DNA of 64,000 bases, taken from assembly GCF_028621955.1 (NCBI RefSeq), contig NZ_CP117516.1, positions 3,432,001 through 3,496,000 of the forward strand, in the 5' to 3' direction. Numbering within the stretch: position 1 is the first letter of the stretch; the number at the start of each line of letters is the position of its first letter. A program made the translations under genes and the position numbers. Of the stretch, positions 43,049-50,890 are shown in pieces. This DNA comes from Erythrobacter sp. BLCC-B19 (lineage in GTDB: Bacteria > Pseudomonadota > Alphaproteobacteria > Sphingomonadales > Sphingomonadaceae). The notes beneath the pieces are model-generated. The model searched no databases. It saw nothing but the letters and a program-made list of their open reading frames with translations, and was not told where the DNA came from.

Positions 43049-43687
43049 ATGCGGACGCTCGCGATCGAAACCGCCTCCGAGGCGTGCTCCATCGCCCTTT
43101 TCGAGGGTGGGACGCTGGTCGCGCGCGACCACCGCGTGATGGGGCGCGGCCATGCCGAAGCGCTGGTGCCGATGATCGCCGCTCTGCCAGACAAGGGCCG
43201 TGCGGGCCGCATCCTTGTCGGCCTTGGCCCGGGCAGCTTTACGGGCGTGCGGATCGGGCTGGCGACGGCCCGCGCGCTCGGCTTTGCCTGGGGCGCCGAG
43301 GTGCTGGGCTACCCCACCCTCGCCCTGATCGCCGCGCAGGCGCAGGCCGAACATCCGGGCAAGCCGCTGACCGTCTGCATCAATGGTGGGCATGGCGAAT
43401 GGTTCGTGCAGGATTTCACCGCAGACGGCCTGCCCGAAACCAATGTCCTGTCACAGACACCGGCAGCCGCGCGGGGCGACATTCGCTATCCGCTCGCCGC
43501 CGGCAACCGGGCGCGCGAATTGCTCGAATTGGGCGGCGCAGGCATGGTGACGCTCGATCTGCTGCCCGATGCTGCCGCCGTGCCCCTGCTCAACCCGGCG
43601 CTGCTGTCGGGCGACCTTGCGCCGATCTATGGCCGCGGGGCCGATGCAACGCCGATGGCCAAACCGATCAATCGCCCGCTGCCATGA
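43049..43687 (+). CDS. tsaB: tRNA threonylcarbamoyladenosine synthesis protein TsaB
   Basis: 212-residue partner of TsaD in forming t6A at position 37 of ANN-decoding tRNAs. The N-terminal LAIETASEACSIALFEG and the HAEALVPMI and GLGPGSFTGVRIGLATARAL segments are diagnostic. The C-terminal part is less conserved, as normal. Its stop overlaps the rimI start (ATGA), the classic tsaB-rimI arrangement. A GC-rich weak ribosome-binding site (AGGGCGAGG) precedes the ATG. Confidence 0.93.
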   Translation: MRTLAIETASEACSIALFEGGTLVARDHRVMGRGHAEALVPMIAALPDKGRAGRILVGLGPGSFTGVRIGLATARALGFAWGAEVLGYPTLALIAAQAQAEHPGKPLTVCINGGHGEWFVQDFTADGLPETNVLSQTPAAARGDIRYPLAAGNRARELLELGGAGMVTLDLLPDAAAVPLLNPALLSGDLAPIYGRGADATPMAKPINRPLP

Positions 43688-44160
43688 GCGTTTCTCCCGC
43701 CACCGTCGACCGGATCATGGCCGTGATGGAGGCGGCCTTCGACCCGGCCTATGGCGAGGCGTGGAACCGCCGTCAGGTCGCCGACGCGCTCGCCATGCCG
43801 AGCACCCATGCGCTGGTGGCGGACGCTGCCGGCTTGCTGATCCCCGACAGCGCCGAGGCTGCCCCCGCGCCGGCCGGCTTCGTCCTCAGCCGCCATGTGC
43901 TCGACGAGGAGGAACTGCTGCTGATCGCGGTCGTCCCCGGCGCGCGGCGGCGGGGTGTGGGCGCGGCGCTGATCGAACATCTCTTCGCCGCCGCCCACGG
44001 GCGCGGCATCACCCGGATTTTCCTCGAAATGCGGCGCGGCAATCCGGCTATCCAGTTGTATCGCAAATTCGGTTTCGAACCGATTGGTGAGCGGCGCAAC
44101 TATTACCGCATGGCCAATGGCGAACGTATCGACGCGATTACTTTCGGACGATCAATCTAG
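43684..44160 (+). CDS. rimI: Ribosomal-protein-alanine N-acetyltransferase RimI
   Basis: 158-residue GNAT-fold acetyltransferase for the N-terminus of ribosomal protein S18. The acetyl-CoA loop VVPGARRRGVGAALIEHL is followed by ITRIFLEMRRGNPAIQLYRKFGFEPIGERRNYY, the characteristic RimI C-terminal signature. Coupled to tsaB by a four-base overlap. An alanine- and proline-rich insert around residues 54-64 is slightly unusual. Confidence 0.88.
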   Translation: MSVSPATVDRIMAVMEAAFDPAYGEAWNRRQVADALAMPSTHALVADAAGLLIPDSAEAAPAPAGFVLSRHVLDEEELLLIAVVPGARRRGVGAALIEHLFAAAHGRGITRIFLEMRRGNPAIQLYRKFGFEPIGERRNYYRMANGERIDAITFGRSI

Positions 44161-44275
44161 CCTCGAACGCTTCATCGCAATCGCGGGGGTAAGCAAAGCA
44201 ACCCAGTTGCCAAGATTGCTTGATTGCGTCATGGCGCAAGATCAGGAGCGCCTATAAGACTCCAGCGAGGAACTC

Positions 44276-44725
44276 ATGAAAGATCTGGATATCAATATGA
44301 AAGAAACGCTTATCACACTGACGAGCGACATTGTCGCCGCGCACGTCAGCAACAATGATGTCGCAGTGGCTGATCTGCCCGGCCTCATTACCAACGTCTA
44401 TGCCGCACTTGCCAATCTTGGCGAAACGCCGGTCGTCGAAGAAGCCAAGCCGCAGCCTGCCGTTGCGATCCGCAATTCGGTGAAGCCCGATTACATCGTG
44501 TGCCTTGAAGACGGCAAGAAGCTGAAAATGCTCAAGCGCTATCTTCGCACCAATTACGACATGAGCCCCGAAGAATACCGCGCGCGCTGGGGTCTTCCGG
44601 CCGATTATCCGATGGTCGCGCCCAACTACGCTGAAAAGCGCCGCGATCTCGCCAAGAAGATCGGCCTCGGTCGCAAGCCCGGCACCACCGTCACCAAGAC
44701 GCGCCGGACCAAGAAGACCGCCTGA
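44276..44725 (+). CDS. mucR: MucR/Ros-family regulator without zinc ligands
   Basis: 149-residue DNA-binding regulator. The core CLEDGKKLKMLKRYLRTNYD followed by MSPEEYRARWGLPADYPMVAPNYAEKRR is unmistakably MucR. Ros coordinates zinc through Cys-x2-Cys and two histidines; here the positions are Cys76, Asp79, Tyr89 and Asn93/Tyr94, so three of four ligands are gone and the fold is presumably zinc-free. The basic tail (KTRRTKKTA) probably contacts DNA. MucR proteins globally control exopolysaccharide, motility and cell-cycle genes. An alternative start is Met8. Followed by two hairpins before fur. Confidence 0.9.
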   Translation: MKDLDINMKETLITLTSDIVAAHVSNNDVAVADLPGLITNVYAALANLGETPVVEEAKPQPAVAIRNSVKPDYIVCLEDGKKLKMLKRYLRTNYDMSPEEYRARWGLPADYPMVAPNYAEKRRDLAKKIGLGRKPGTTVTKTRRTKKTA

Positions 44726-44764
44726 GGTCACGCCCGCCCGGCGGGTCGCACCGCGGGTCACATC

Positions 44765-44791
44765 GTGGCTGCCCTGTTGAGAGGGCGGCAC
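44765..44791 (+). terminator. First hairpin after mucR
   Basis: GTGGCTGCCCT (44765-44775) pairs with AGGGCGGCAC (44782-44791) with one bulged G and one G-T pair, around a six-base loop. No T-run follows directly. It may be part of a two-hairpin transcript end or a leader structure. Confidence 0.35.
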
Positions 44792-44804
44792 ATCAGCTTG
44801 AGCA

Positions 44805-44837
44805 AGCAGCCTCGTCCCTCTATGGGATGGGGCTGCT
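44805..44837 (+). terminator. Second hairpin after mucR, likely terminator
   Basis: AGCAGCC-TCG-TCCC (44805-44818) pairs with GGGA-TGG-GGCTGCT (44824-44837), 14 pairs including two G-T, with a five-base loop, followed by TTTGCTGTTT. It lies 80 bases after mucR and 47 bases before the fur ATG. Confidence 0.6.
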
Positions 44838-44883
44838 TTGCTGTTTGGGCAGCCCGCATCCAGCACGATGCGGGGCGGTTGCG

Positions 44884-45318
44884 ATGGAGCGTTCCTTGAC
44901 CCAGAAGATCGATCTCGAACAATTATGCGCCGAAAAAGGCCTGCGCATCACCGAACAGCGCCGGGTGATCGCCAAGGTCTTGTCGGAGAGCGACGACCAT
45001 CCCGATGTCGAGCTGCTCCACAGCCGCGCCGCCGCGGTCGATCCGCGCATTTCGATTGCCACGGTCTACCGCACGGTGCGCCTGTTCGAGGAAGCCGGCA
45101 TCCTTGATCGCCACGATTTCGGCGACGGGCGCTCGCGCTATGAACCCGTGCCCGAGGCGCACCACGATCACCTGATCGATGTCGAGACCGGCAAGGTCGT
45201 CGAATTCGTCGATCCCGAGGTCGAAGCCCTCCAGCGCCAGATCGCCGAGCGTCTGGGTTACCGCCTGGTCGATCACCGCATGGAGCTCTACGGCGTCCGG
45301 CTTTCCCGCAATGACTAA
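44884..45318 (+). CDS. fur: Fur/Mur-family metalloregulator
   Basis: 144-residue metal-dependent repressor. The winged helix spans about residues 10-85 (GLRITEQRRVIAKVL; ISIATVYRTVRLFEEAGIL). The regulatory site includes EAHHDHLID, with further His and Glu/Asp ligands downstream. The two CxxC pairs of enterobacterial Fur are absent (a single Cys15), as in alphaproteobacterial Fur/Mur proteins that respond to iron or manganese. Start at MERSLTQ. A PlsC-type acyltransferase gene follows after nine bases and may be cotranscribed. Confidence 0.88.
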   Translation: MERSLTQKIDLEQLCAEKGLRITEQRRVIAKVLSESDDHPDVELLHSRAAAVDPRISIATVYRTVRLFEEAGILDRHDFGDGRSRYEPVPEAHHDHLIDVETGKVVEFVDPEVEALQRQIAERLGYRLVDHRMELYGVRLSRND

Positions 45319-45327
45319 TGGCGCGCA

Positions 45328-46188
45328 ATGACTGAAGCGGAACTGCGCGAGGCGGCGGCGCGGGGGGAGAGCACGCCGCTCACTGCGGGCGGCTGGCTGC
45401 GTCTGGGGATGCGCGCGCTGGGCCTGATCGGGCTGCTCATCGTCTTCGTTCCGCTGCATTATCTCTACCGGGTGTTCGCCTATGGCTCGCCCTTCCCGAT
45501 GCTGTTCCTGCGCTATGCCGCGCGGGTCTGCGGGGCCAAGGTCGAGGTGCGCGGCACCCACCTGAAGCGCGACGTGTTCTTCGTCGCCAACCATCTGTCA
45601 TGGGTCGATATCCTCGCGCTGGCGGGAGCAAGCGGGACGGCTTTCGTGGCCAAGGCAGAACTTGCCGAAGCCCCGGTGGTCGGCTGGCTGGCGAGCCTCA
45701 ACCGCACGGTCTTCGTCAAGCGCGAGAACCGCATGGGCGTGGCCGAGCAGATCAATGCGCTCAAGGATGCGCTGGCCGACAACTGGTCGGTGACCGTCTT
45801 CCCCGAAGGCACGACAACCGACGGGCAATCGCTGCTGCCGTTCAAGACCTCGATGCTCTCGGTGCTCGAACCGCCCCCGCCCGGCGTGCTGGTGCAGCCC
45901 GTTATCCTCGAATACGGCCCCGTCGCCGAATGGATCGGCTGGATCGGGAACGAGAGCGGGGTCAACAACGCCAAGCGGGTGCTGGCGCGCAAGGGCACCT
46001 TCCGTGTGGTGCTGCACTATCTCGAGCCCTTCTCCCCCGAGGACTTCCGCGGCCGCAAGGCAATCGGTCAGGAGGCGCGCCGCCGGATCGAGGAAGCGCT
46101 GCTCGAAATCCTCGGCAAACCGCTGCGCCCGTTCGCCTATTCGGTCGCCCCGGTGCGTTATGAGCCAAAGAACGAAGCGGCCGAGTAA
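45328..46188 (+). CDS. 1-acyl-sn-glycerol-3-phosphate acyltransferase (PlsC family)
   Basis: 286-residue membrane-bound lysophospholipid acyltransferase. One N-terminal membrane helix (ALGLIGLLIVFVPLHYLY) precedes the acyltransferase motifs: NHLSWVD with His89 and Asp94 (HX4D), FVKREN, and FPEGTT. It acylates lysophosphatidic acid or a related lysolipid (ornithine-lipid type is possible). It starts nine bases after fur. It ends three bases from the stop of the convergent LysR gene. Confidence 0.85.
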   Translation: MTEAELREAAARGESTPLTAGGWLRLGMRALGLIGLLIVFVPLHYLYRVFAYGSPFPMLFLRYAARVCGAKVEVRGTHLKRDVFFVANHLSWVDILALAGASGTAFVAKAELAEAPVVGWLASLNRTVFVKRENRMGVAEQINALKDALADNWSVTVFPEGTTTDGQSLLPFKTSMLSVLEPPPPGVLVQPVILEYGPVAEWIGWIGNESGVNNAKRVLARKGTFRVVLHYLEPFSPEDFRGRKAIGQEARRRIEEALLEILGKPLRPFAYSVAPVRYEPKNEAAE

Positions 46189-46191
46189 GCC

Positions 46192-47076
46192 TTACAGTCC
46201 CGCGCGCACCAGCCAGTCGTGGAAGATCCGCACCGGGCGGCTTTCCAGCGCCACGGGCTTGCACACGAACCAGTAGGAATAGGGGCTCTCCACCGGCTTG
46301 CCCGGCAGGTTGATCAGCCGGTTGTCGTTCGCGCGGCGCAGGTGATCGTCGTGCATGATCGCAATGCCGAGGCCTTGCGCTGCCGCCTCCAGCATCAGCG
46401 CGCCCGAATCGTAATGGTCGATCGCGGCAGGATCCATCTGCTCAAGGCCGTTCGATTTCTTCCACGCGACAAAGCTCTCGGGCAGTTCGTTGTGGATCAG
46501 GAAGGTCTGCTTGGCCATCACCTCGGGCGTGATGTCGGGGCCGATGGCGCGCGCGGTTTCCTTCGAGCAGATCGCGTGGACAAGGTTGTGGTCGAGCCGC
46601 ACCGCGTGCAGCCCGCTCGCCGGCCCGCGCGAGAGGATAATCGCCGCGTCGAGCGTGTCGCCCACCCGGTCTTCCAGATGCGGGGCGGTGTCGATGTCGA
46701 TGTGCAGCAGCGGGTGGCGCTTGCGCAGCTCGCCCAGCCGCGGAAACAGCCGCTGGCTGCCAAACATCGGCAGCACGCCAAGGCGCAGACGCAGCAGGGC
46801 GATATTGTCCGACTGGCTCTCCACCGCGCGGGTGAGCGCCTCCATGTGCGGGTTCACCGCCTCGTAGAAGGCCTGGCCCTCGTCGGTCAGCTGCATCGAC
46901 TGGCGGGCGCGGGTGAACAGCTTCTTGCCGACGAATTCTTCCAGATTGCTGATCCGCCGCGACAGTGCCGAGGGGGAAAGGCCGATCTCCTCCGCCGCTG
47001 CGCGGGCCGAGCCAAGGCGCACGGTTCGCATGAAGGCTTCCAGAGCGCGAAGGGGGGGCAGGCGACGTGCAGGCAT
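46192..47076 (-). CDS. LysR-family transcriptional regulator (GcvA-like)
   Basis: 294-residue regulator. The N-terminal winged helix-turn-helix (LPPLRALEAFMRTVRLGSARAAAEEIGLSPSALSRRI) has the PPLxALxxF opening of GcvA-type LysR proteins. Residues 90-290 form the effector-binding domain. No divergent target gene is adjacent: the neighbour upstream is the tandemly oriented corC. The effector and target are not evident. Confidence 0.87.
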   Translation of the reverse strand: MPARRLPPLRALEAFMRTVRLGSARAAAEEIGLSPSALSRRISNLEEFVGKKLFTRARQSMQLTDEGQAFYEAVNPHMEALTRAVESQSDNIALLRLRLGVLPMFGSQRLFPRLGELRKRHPLLHIDIDTAPHLEDRVGDTLDAAIILSRGPASGLHAVRLDHNLVHAICSKETARAIGPDITPEVMAKQTFLIHNELPESFVAWKKSNGLEQMDPAAIDHYDSGALMLEAAAQGLGIAIMHDDHLRRANDNRLINLPGKPVESPYSYWFVCKPVALESRPVRIFHDWLVRAGL

Positions 47077-47169
47077 ATCTCTCTCCTTAAGTGAGAGCAG
47101 ATACGCGTGGGAAGCCCAAAGGATGCAAAAAATCGAAGAAAAAAATCGAATATCTGCGAAAAGTTGCGA

Positions 47170-48099
47170 CTATTGCACCTCTTCCTCGGTCACCGGGGGG
47201 TGCAGACGCAGGCGGGTGACGTGGGTTTCATCGCCCGCTGTCACCTCAATGCGCCAGCCGCTGGGATGTTCCAACACGGTGCCCACTGGCGGCACCGCCT
47301 CGGCCAGCACGAAGGCGAGGCCGCCCAGGGTGTCGACGCTCTCGGCGACTTCGGCAAGGCGCGGGTCGATCTTCTCGGCGATGTCGTCAAGCTCGGCGCG
47401 CGCGTCGACATCCCACATCCCTTCGCCGATGGGGCTGATCAGCTCCTGCGGGGTCTCGTCATGCTCGTCCTCGATCTCGCCGACGATTTCCTCGACCAGA
47501 TCCTCGATGGTGATGAGGCCGTCTGTCCCTGAGAATTCATCGAGCACGATGGCAAGGTGGACGCGCTGGGTGCGCATATCGGCCAGCACGTCGAGCGCGC
47601 CGCGCGCCTGCGGCACATAGAGCGGTTGGCGCATCAGCACCGTCCAGTCCTCGGGCGGCGGGGTGCCGTTGGCGAGGAAGGGGAAGATATCCTTGATGTG
47701 GATCATCCCGATCACGCTATCGAGCGTGTCGCGATAGACCGGCATACGCGAATGGCCGTGCTCGGAGAAGGCGGCGACCAGCGCTTCCCAGCTGATCCCG
47801 GCCTCGACCGCGATGATCTCGCCGCGCGGCACGGCGACATCGTCGGCGTCATGTTCGGAGAAGTGCAGCAGGTTGCGCAGCATCTGCCGCTCCACCCGCG
47901 ACAGGTCACCCCCCGGCCCGGCCCGTTCGTCACCCGCCTCGGCGCCGTTCTCGTCCTCGTGCTCGTCGATCGCTTCTTCGAGCTGTTCGCGCAGGGAGCG
48001 CGCGCCTTCGAGCCCGAGCATCTTGCGAAGCGCGGACATCAGCCCGCTGCTACTGTCCGCGTCTCCCGATTGGGGTGCAGACGAATGGGAATCGGCCAT
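47170..48099 (-). CDS. corC: CorC/HlyC-type CBS-domain transporter-associated protein
   Basis: 309-residue cytosolic CBS-pair protein of the magnesium/cobalt-efflux CorC group, lacking membrane helices. CBS repeats span about residues 75-205 (PRGEIIAVEAG; HSRMPVYRDTLDSVIGMIHIKDIF; HLAIVLDEFSGTDGLITIEDLVEEIVGEI), followed by a CorC_HlyC domain. It is in the conserved phoH-ybeY-corC order, 23 bases after ybeY. The apolipoprotein N-acyltransferase gene that often follows corC is absent here. Confidence 0.88.
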   Translation of the reverse strand: MADSHSSAPQSGDADSSSGLMSALRKMLGLEGARSLREQLEEAIDEHEDENGAEAGDERAGPGGDLSRVERQMLRNLLHFSEHDADDVAVPRGEIIAVEAGISWEALVAAFSEHGHSRMPVYRDTLDSVIGMIHIKDIFPFLANGTPPPEDWTVLMRQPLYVPQARGALDVLADMRTQRVHLAIVLDEFSGTDGLITIEDLVEEIVGEIEDEHDETPQELISPIGEGMWDVDARAELDDIAEKIDPRLAEVAESVDTLGGLAFVLAEAVPPVGTVLEHPSGWRIEVTAGDETHVTRLRLHPPVTEEEVQ

Positions 48100-48122
48100 G
48101 GCCTTGCGAGTGGCTCCTGTTG

Positions 48123-48605
48123 CTAACGGTCGCCATATGGGTCAGCGATGCCCAGTTTGGCAAGTATGCGGGTTTCCAGCGCCTCCATCGCCTCGGCCTG
48201 TTCGTCGGAATCGACATGGTCGTGCCCCGCAAGGTGGAGCAGGCCGTGGACGATGAGGTGCGCGGCGTGGGCTTCGAGGCTGATGCCCTTCTCCGCCGCC
48301 TCGCGCGCGCAGGTTTCGTGGGCGAGCGCGATGTCGCCGAGCATTTCGGGCCGGCCTTCGGCGCCCAGTGCTTCGAGTTCCTCACGCTCCAGCATCGGGA
48401 AGCTGAGCACGTTGGTCGGCTTGTCCCGCTCGCGCCATTCGCGGTTGAGGGTGTGGACTTCGGCGTCCGAGGTGAACAGCACGCTGGCGACAAGGCGCGG
48501 ATGGGCGAGCAGCGGCTCCCCCTCGCCCGCAGCCTGCGCGGCGCGGGTAGCGAGCGCTTCCCAGTCGCCTGCGGGCCAATCCTCGATGTCGATATCCAGC
48601 TGCAT
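48123..48605 (-). CDS. ybeY: Endoribonuclease YbeY
   Basis: 160-residue zinc-dependent RNase acting in 16S rRNA 3'-end maturation and ribosome quality control. The metal motif H3xH5xH is present as HGLLHLAGHDH (His120, His124, His130), and TNVLSFP is another signature. Start chosen at MQLDIDIED; an ATG eleven codons earlier is possible. Located between phoH and corC as in most proteobacteria. Confidence 0.93.
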   Translation of the reverse strand: MQLDIDIEDWPAGDWEALATRAAQAAGEGEPLLAHPRLVASVLFTSDAEVHTLNREWRERDKPTNVLSFPMLEREELEALGAEGRPEMLGDIALAHETCAREAAEKGISLEAHAAHLIVHGLLHLAGHDHVDSDEQAEAMEALETRILAKLGIADPYGDR

Positions 48606-48656
48606 GGGAAGCGCCCTTAGCGCGGTTCCTTCATCCAAGGAACCGGCCTTCCCGCA

Positions 48657-49703
48657 CTACCCCGACCCGTCGCCTTCGTCCTTGCCCTCATAGGCCTCGA
48701 CGATCCGCCCGACGATCGGGTGGCGCACTACGTCGGCGGCGGTGAAGCGGATCGTGCCGAAGCCCTCGACCCCCTCGAGCCGTTCGACCGCATCGTTGAG
48801 GCCGCTCATGCGCGGGCCGCCGGGGATGTCGACCTGGCGCGGGTCGCCGCAGATCACCATGCGGCTGTTCTGGCCGAAGCGGGTGAGGAACATCTTCATC
48901 TGCTCGCGCGTGGTATTCTGCGCTTCGTCCAAGATGATGAAGCTGTCGGCCAGCGTGCGCCCGCGCATGAAGGCGATGGGCGCGATCTCGATCTCGCCAT
49001 TGGCCAGCCGCCGCTCGACCTGTTCGGGGGGCATACAGTCGTTCAGCGCGTCATAGAGCGGCCGCAGATAGGGATCGACCTTCTCCTTCATGTCGCCCGG
49101 CAGAAAGCCCAGCTTCTCCCCCGCCTCGACCGCCGGGCGCGAGAGGATCAGGCGCTGGACGGAGCCGGTGATCAGCTGGCTGACCGCCTGCGCGACCGCG
49201 ATATAGGTCTTCCCCGTCCCCGCCGGGCCGAGAGCGAAGATGATGTCGTCCTTCGCGAGGCTGCGCATATATTCGATCTGCGTCGCAGACCGGGGCACGA
49301 TGGTCTTCTTCCTCGTGCGGATCATGATCGGCGGCGCGCCGTCGTCGCCCGAGATGATGCCTTCCAGCGTCGGTTCGGCCGACATCGCAATCAGCGATTC
49401 GATCGCGCCCGCATCCAGCGCCTCGCCGCGCGCCAGCCGGTCATACATGGTCTTGAGGGTCTCGCGCGCCCGGGCGACATCGTCCTCCGGCCCTTCGATC
49501 ACCACCTGATGCCCGCGCGCGTGGATATAGACCCCGAGCCTGTTTTCGACCTGCACCAGATTGGCATCGAATTGACCGAACAGGGGGCCGAGAAGCGACT
49601 GGTTCTCGAAGGTCAGATCGATGCGCGCGCGCCGGGGTGCCGGAATGCCGCGTGGATCAGGCGAGAGCGCCGGGTGCCCGGCACGGGAGGGTCGTCGGCC
49701 CAT
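48657..49703 (-). CDS. phoH: PhoH-family ATPase
   Basis: 348-residue PhoH-like P-loop protein, linked to RNA metabolism through its conserved neighbour YbeY. An N-terminal KH-like region (about 28-95) precedes the Walker A loop GPAGTGKT (159-166), the Walker B DEAQN and the VICGDPRQVDIP segment. Start ATG ending 49703 has AAAGGA upstream; the open frame extends 37 codons further without similarity. In many alphaproteobacteria miaB directly precedes phoH. Here two opposite-strand genes separate them. Confidence 0.93.
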   Translation of the reverse strand: MGRRPSRAGHPALSPDPRGIPAPRRARIDLTFENQSLLGPLFGQFDANLVQVENRLGVYIHARGHQVVIEGPEDDVARARETLKTMYDRLARGEALDAGAIESLIAMSAEPTLEGIISGDDGAPPIMIRTRKKTIVPRSATQIEYMRSLAKDDIIFALGPAGTGKTYIAVAQAVSQLITGSVQRLILSRPAVEAGEKLGFLPGDMKEKVDPYLRPLYDALNDCMPPEQVERRLANGEIEIAPIAFMRGRTLADSFIILDEAQNTTREQMKMFLTRFGQNSRMVICGDPRQVDIPGGPRMSGLNDAVERLEGVEGFGTIRFTAADVVRHPIVGRIVEAYEGKDEGDGSG

Positions 49704-49919
49704 AAGGTCCTTTGTCTGCGGCAGAAGGACGATCCCTCGGCCCTTGAGTCGCGAGCCTAAGCGGGGCGGCACGGATAGCAAGCAGGGCGCGGCGCAATCG
49801 CGGTGGATAGTCACGCAAACGCCGCAAACCGCATGGGCGCCGGCCTATGTGCAGGAACTGGAATTCATCATCCGTTCAGACGCAAAGTGTTGATCTTTCT
49901 TGTGAAGGAGCCACAATCC

Positions 49920-49973
49920 GTGAAGCACGCCCCCACCGCTGCTGTCACCTGCCGGAGCGCGTCTGGGCTGTGA
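49920..49973 (+). CDS. 17-codon leader frame before the first paralogue
   Basis: GTG at 49920 with a strong GAAGGAG nine bases upstream encodes a 17-residue peptide (MKHAPTAAVTCRSASGL). Its TGA (49971-49973) overlaps the GTG start of the next gene (GTGA). This is the best ribosome-binding site near the start, while the downstream gene itself has a poor one, so translational coupling through the leader is likely. No similarity is recognised. A misassigned start is the alternative. Confidence 0.45.
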   Translation: MKHAPTAAVTCRSASGL

Positions 49974-50845
49974 ACACCGGCGCGGCATGGCTCTGGCTCG
50001 CCACTTTCGCTGCTGCACCGCTCGCCGCGCAGGAGGCCGACCCTCCGCCGATCATCGTTGAAGGTGAAAGGCCGCAGGACGAAAAAGCGCTCACCGATCT
50101 TGCCCGCGACATCGCCGGTCAGCCCCGCGCCGATCGCCCGCTTGCGCGGTTCGAGCGCCCGCTGTGCCTGATGGTCGCCGCTGCCGATACGGCGCTGGGC
50201 AAGGAAGTGGCCGAACGGATTATCGACAATGCCCGCCGCGCCGAGGTGCCGGTGCGCGGGGGCAGGTGCAAGCCGAACGCGCTGCTCGCTCTGTCGGACG
50301 ATGCCCATGCGCAGCTGCTGGATATCCGCAAGAGCGGCAAGCGCATCTTCTCCGGCCTCAGCCCGCGCGAGCTCGACGCGGCGCTCGGCGCGCGCGATCC
50401 GGTCTATGTGTTCCAGGCGAGCGAGACGACGGCCGCAAACGGGCAGGCGATGACCAAGGTCATGCCCGATGATCAGCCGACCAATTATATCACCGCCATG
50501 GGCCGCCTCAGCCGCCTGACGCGCGAGGATTTGCTCGCGGCGCTGGTGGTGGTCGACAATGCCGCCGTCGCAGGGCTCACCCCAGTGCAGATCGCCGACT
50601 ATGCCACCCTGCGCCTGCTCGCCCCCACGGGCGAAGTCGATGTCGCCGAGGCCGGGGCAGATGCGCCGCGCACGATCATGACCCTGTTTGCCGCGCCTGC
50701 CAGCGCGCCGCAGCAGATGACCCGCTTTGACCGCGCCTACCTCAAGGCGCTCTACCGTATGCCCCCCGGCGCCTTCGCCCGCGAAGTCCTGCGCGCGGCG
50801 GTGGTGGACAGTGCCAGCACGGATACGGACGATGGCGACGGTTAG
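49970..50845 (+). CDS. Secreted protein of unknown function, first of two tandem paralogues
   Basis: 291-residue protein not recognised as any characterised family. Starting at GTG 49970 gives a good signal peptide (MNTGAAWLWLATFAAAPLAAQ). The mature part begins [25 protein letters not shown]. It has two conserved cysteines (PLCLMVA near residue 62; [15 protein letters not shown] near 100) that could form a disulfide. It also has [22 protein letters not shown], a [23 protein letters not shown] block, and a C-terminal [26 protein letters not shown] helix. No zinc or catalytic motif is obvious. Roughly 65-70% identical by eye to the next gene. It is oriented against the flanking miaB and phoH. 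Confidence 0.75.
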   Translation: MNTGAAWLWLATFAAAPLAAQEADPPPIIVEGERPQDEKALTDLARDIAGQPRADRPLARFERPLCLMVAAADTALGKEVAERIIDNARRAEVPVRGGRCKPNALLALSDDAHAQLLDIRKSGKRIFSGLSPRELDAALGARDPVYVFQASETTAANGQAMTKVMPDDQPTNYITAMGRLSRLTREDLLAALVVVDNAAVAGLTPVQIADYATLRLLAPTGEVDVAEAGADAPRTIMTLFAAPASAPQQMTRFDRAYLKALYRMPPGAFAREVLRAAVVDSASTDTDDGDG

Positions 50846-50890
50846 GCCGGAACGTCGCCACCACGCGGCCGGGGCAACAAGGACATACAG

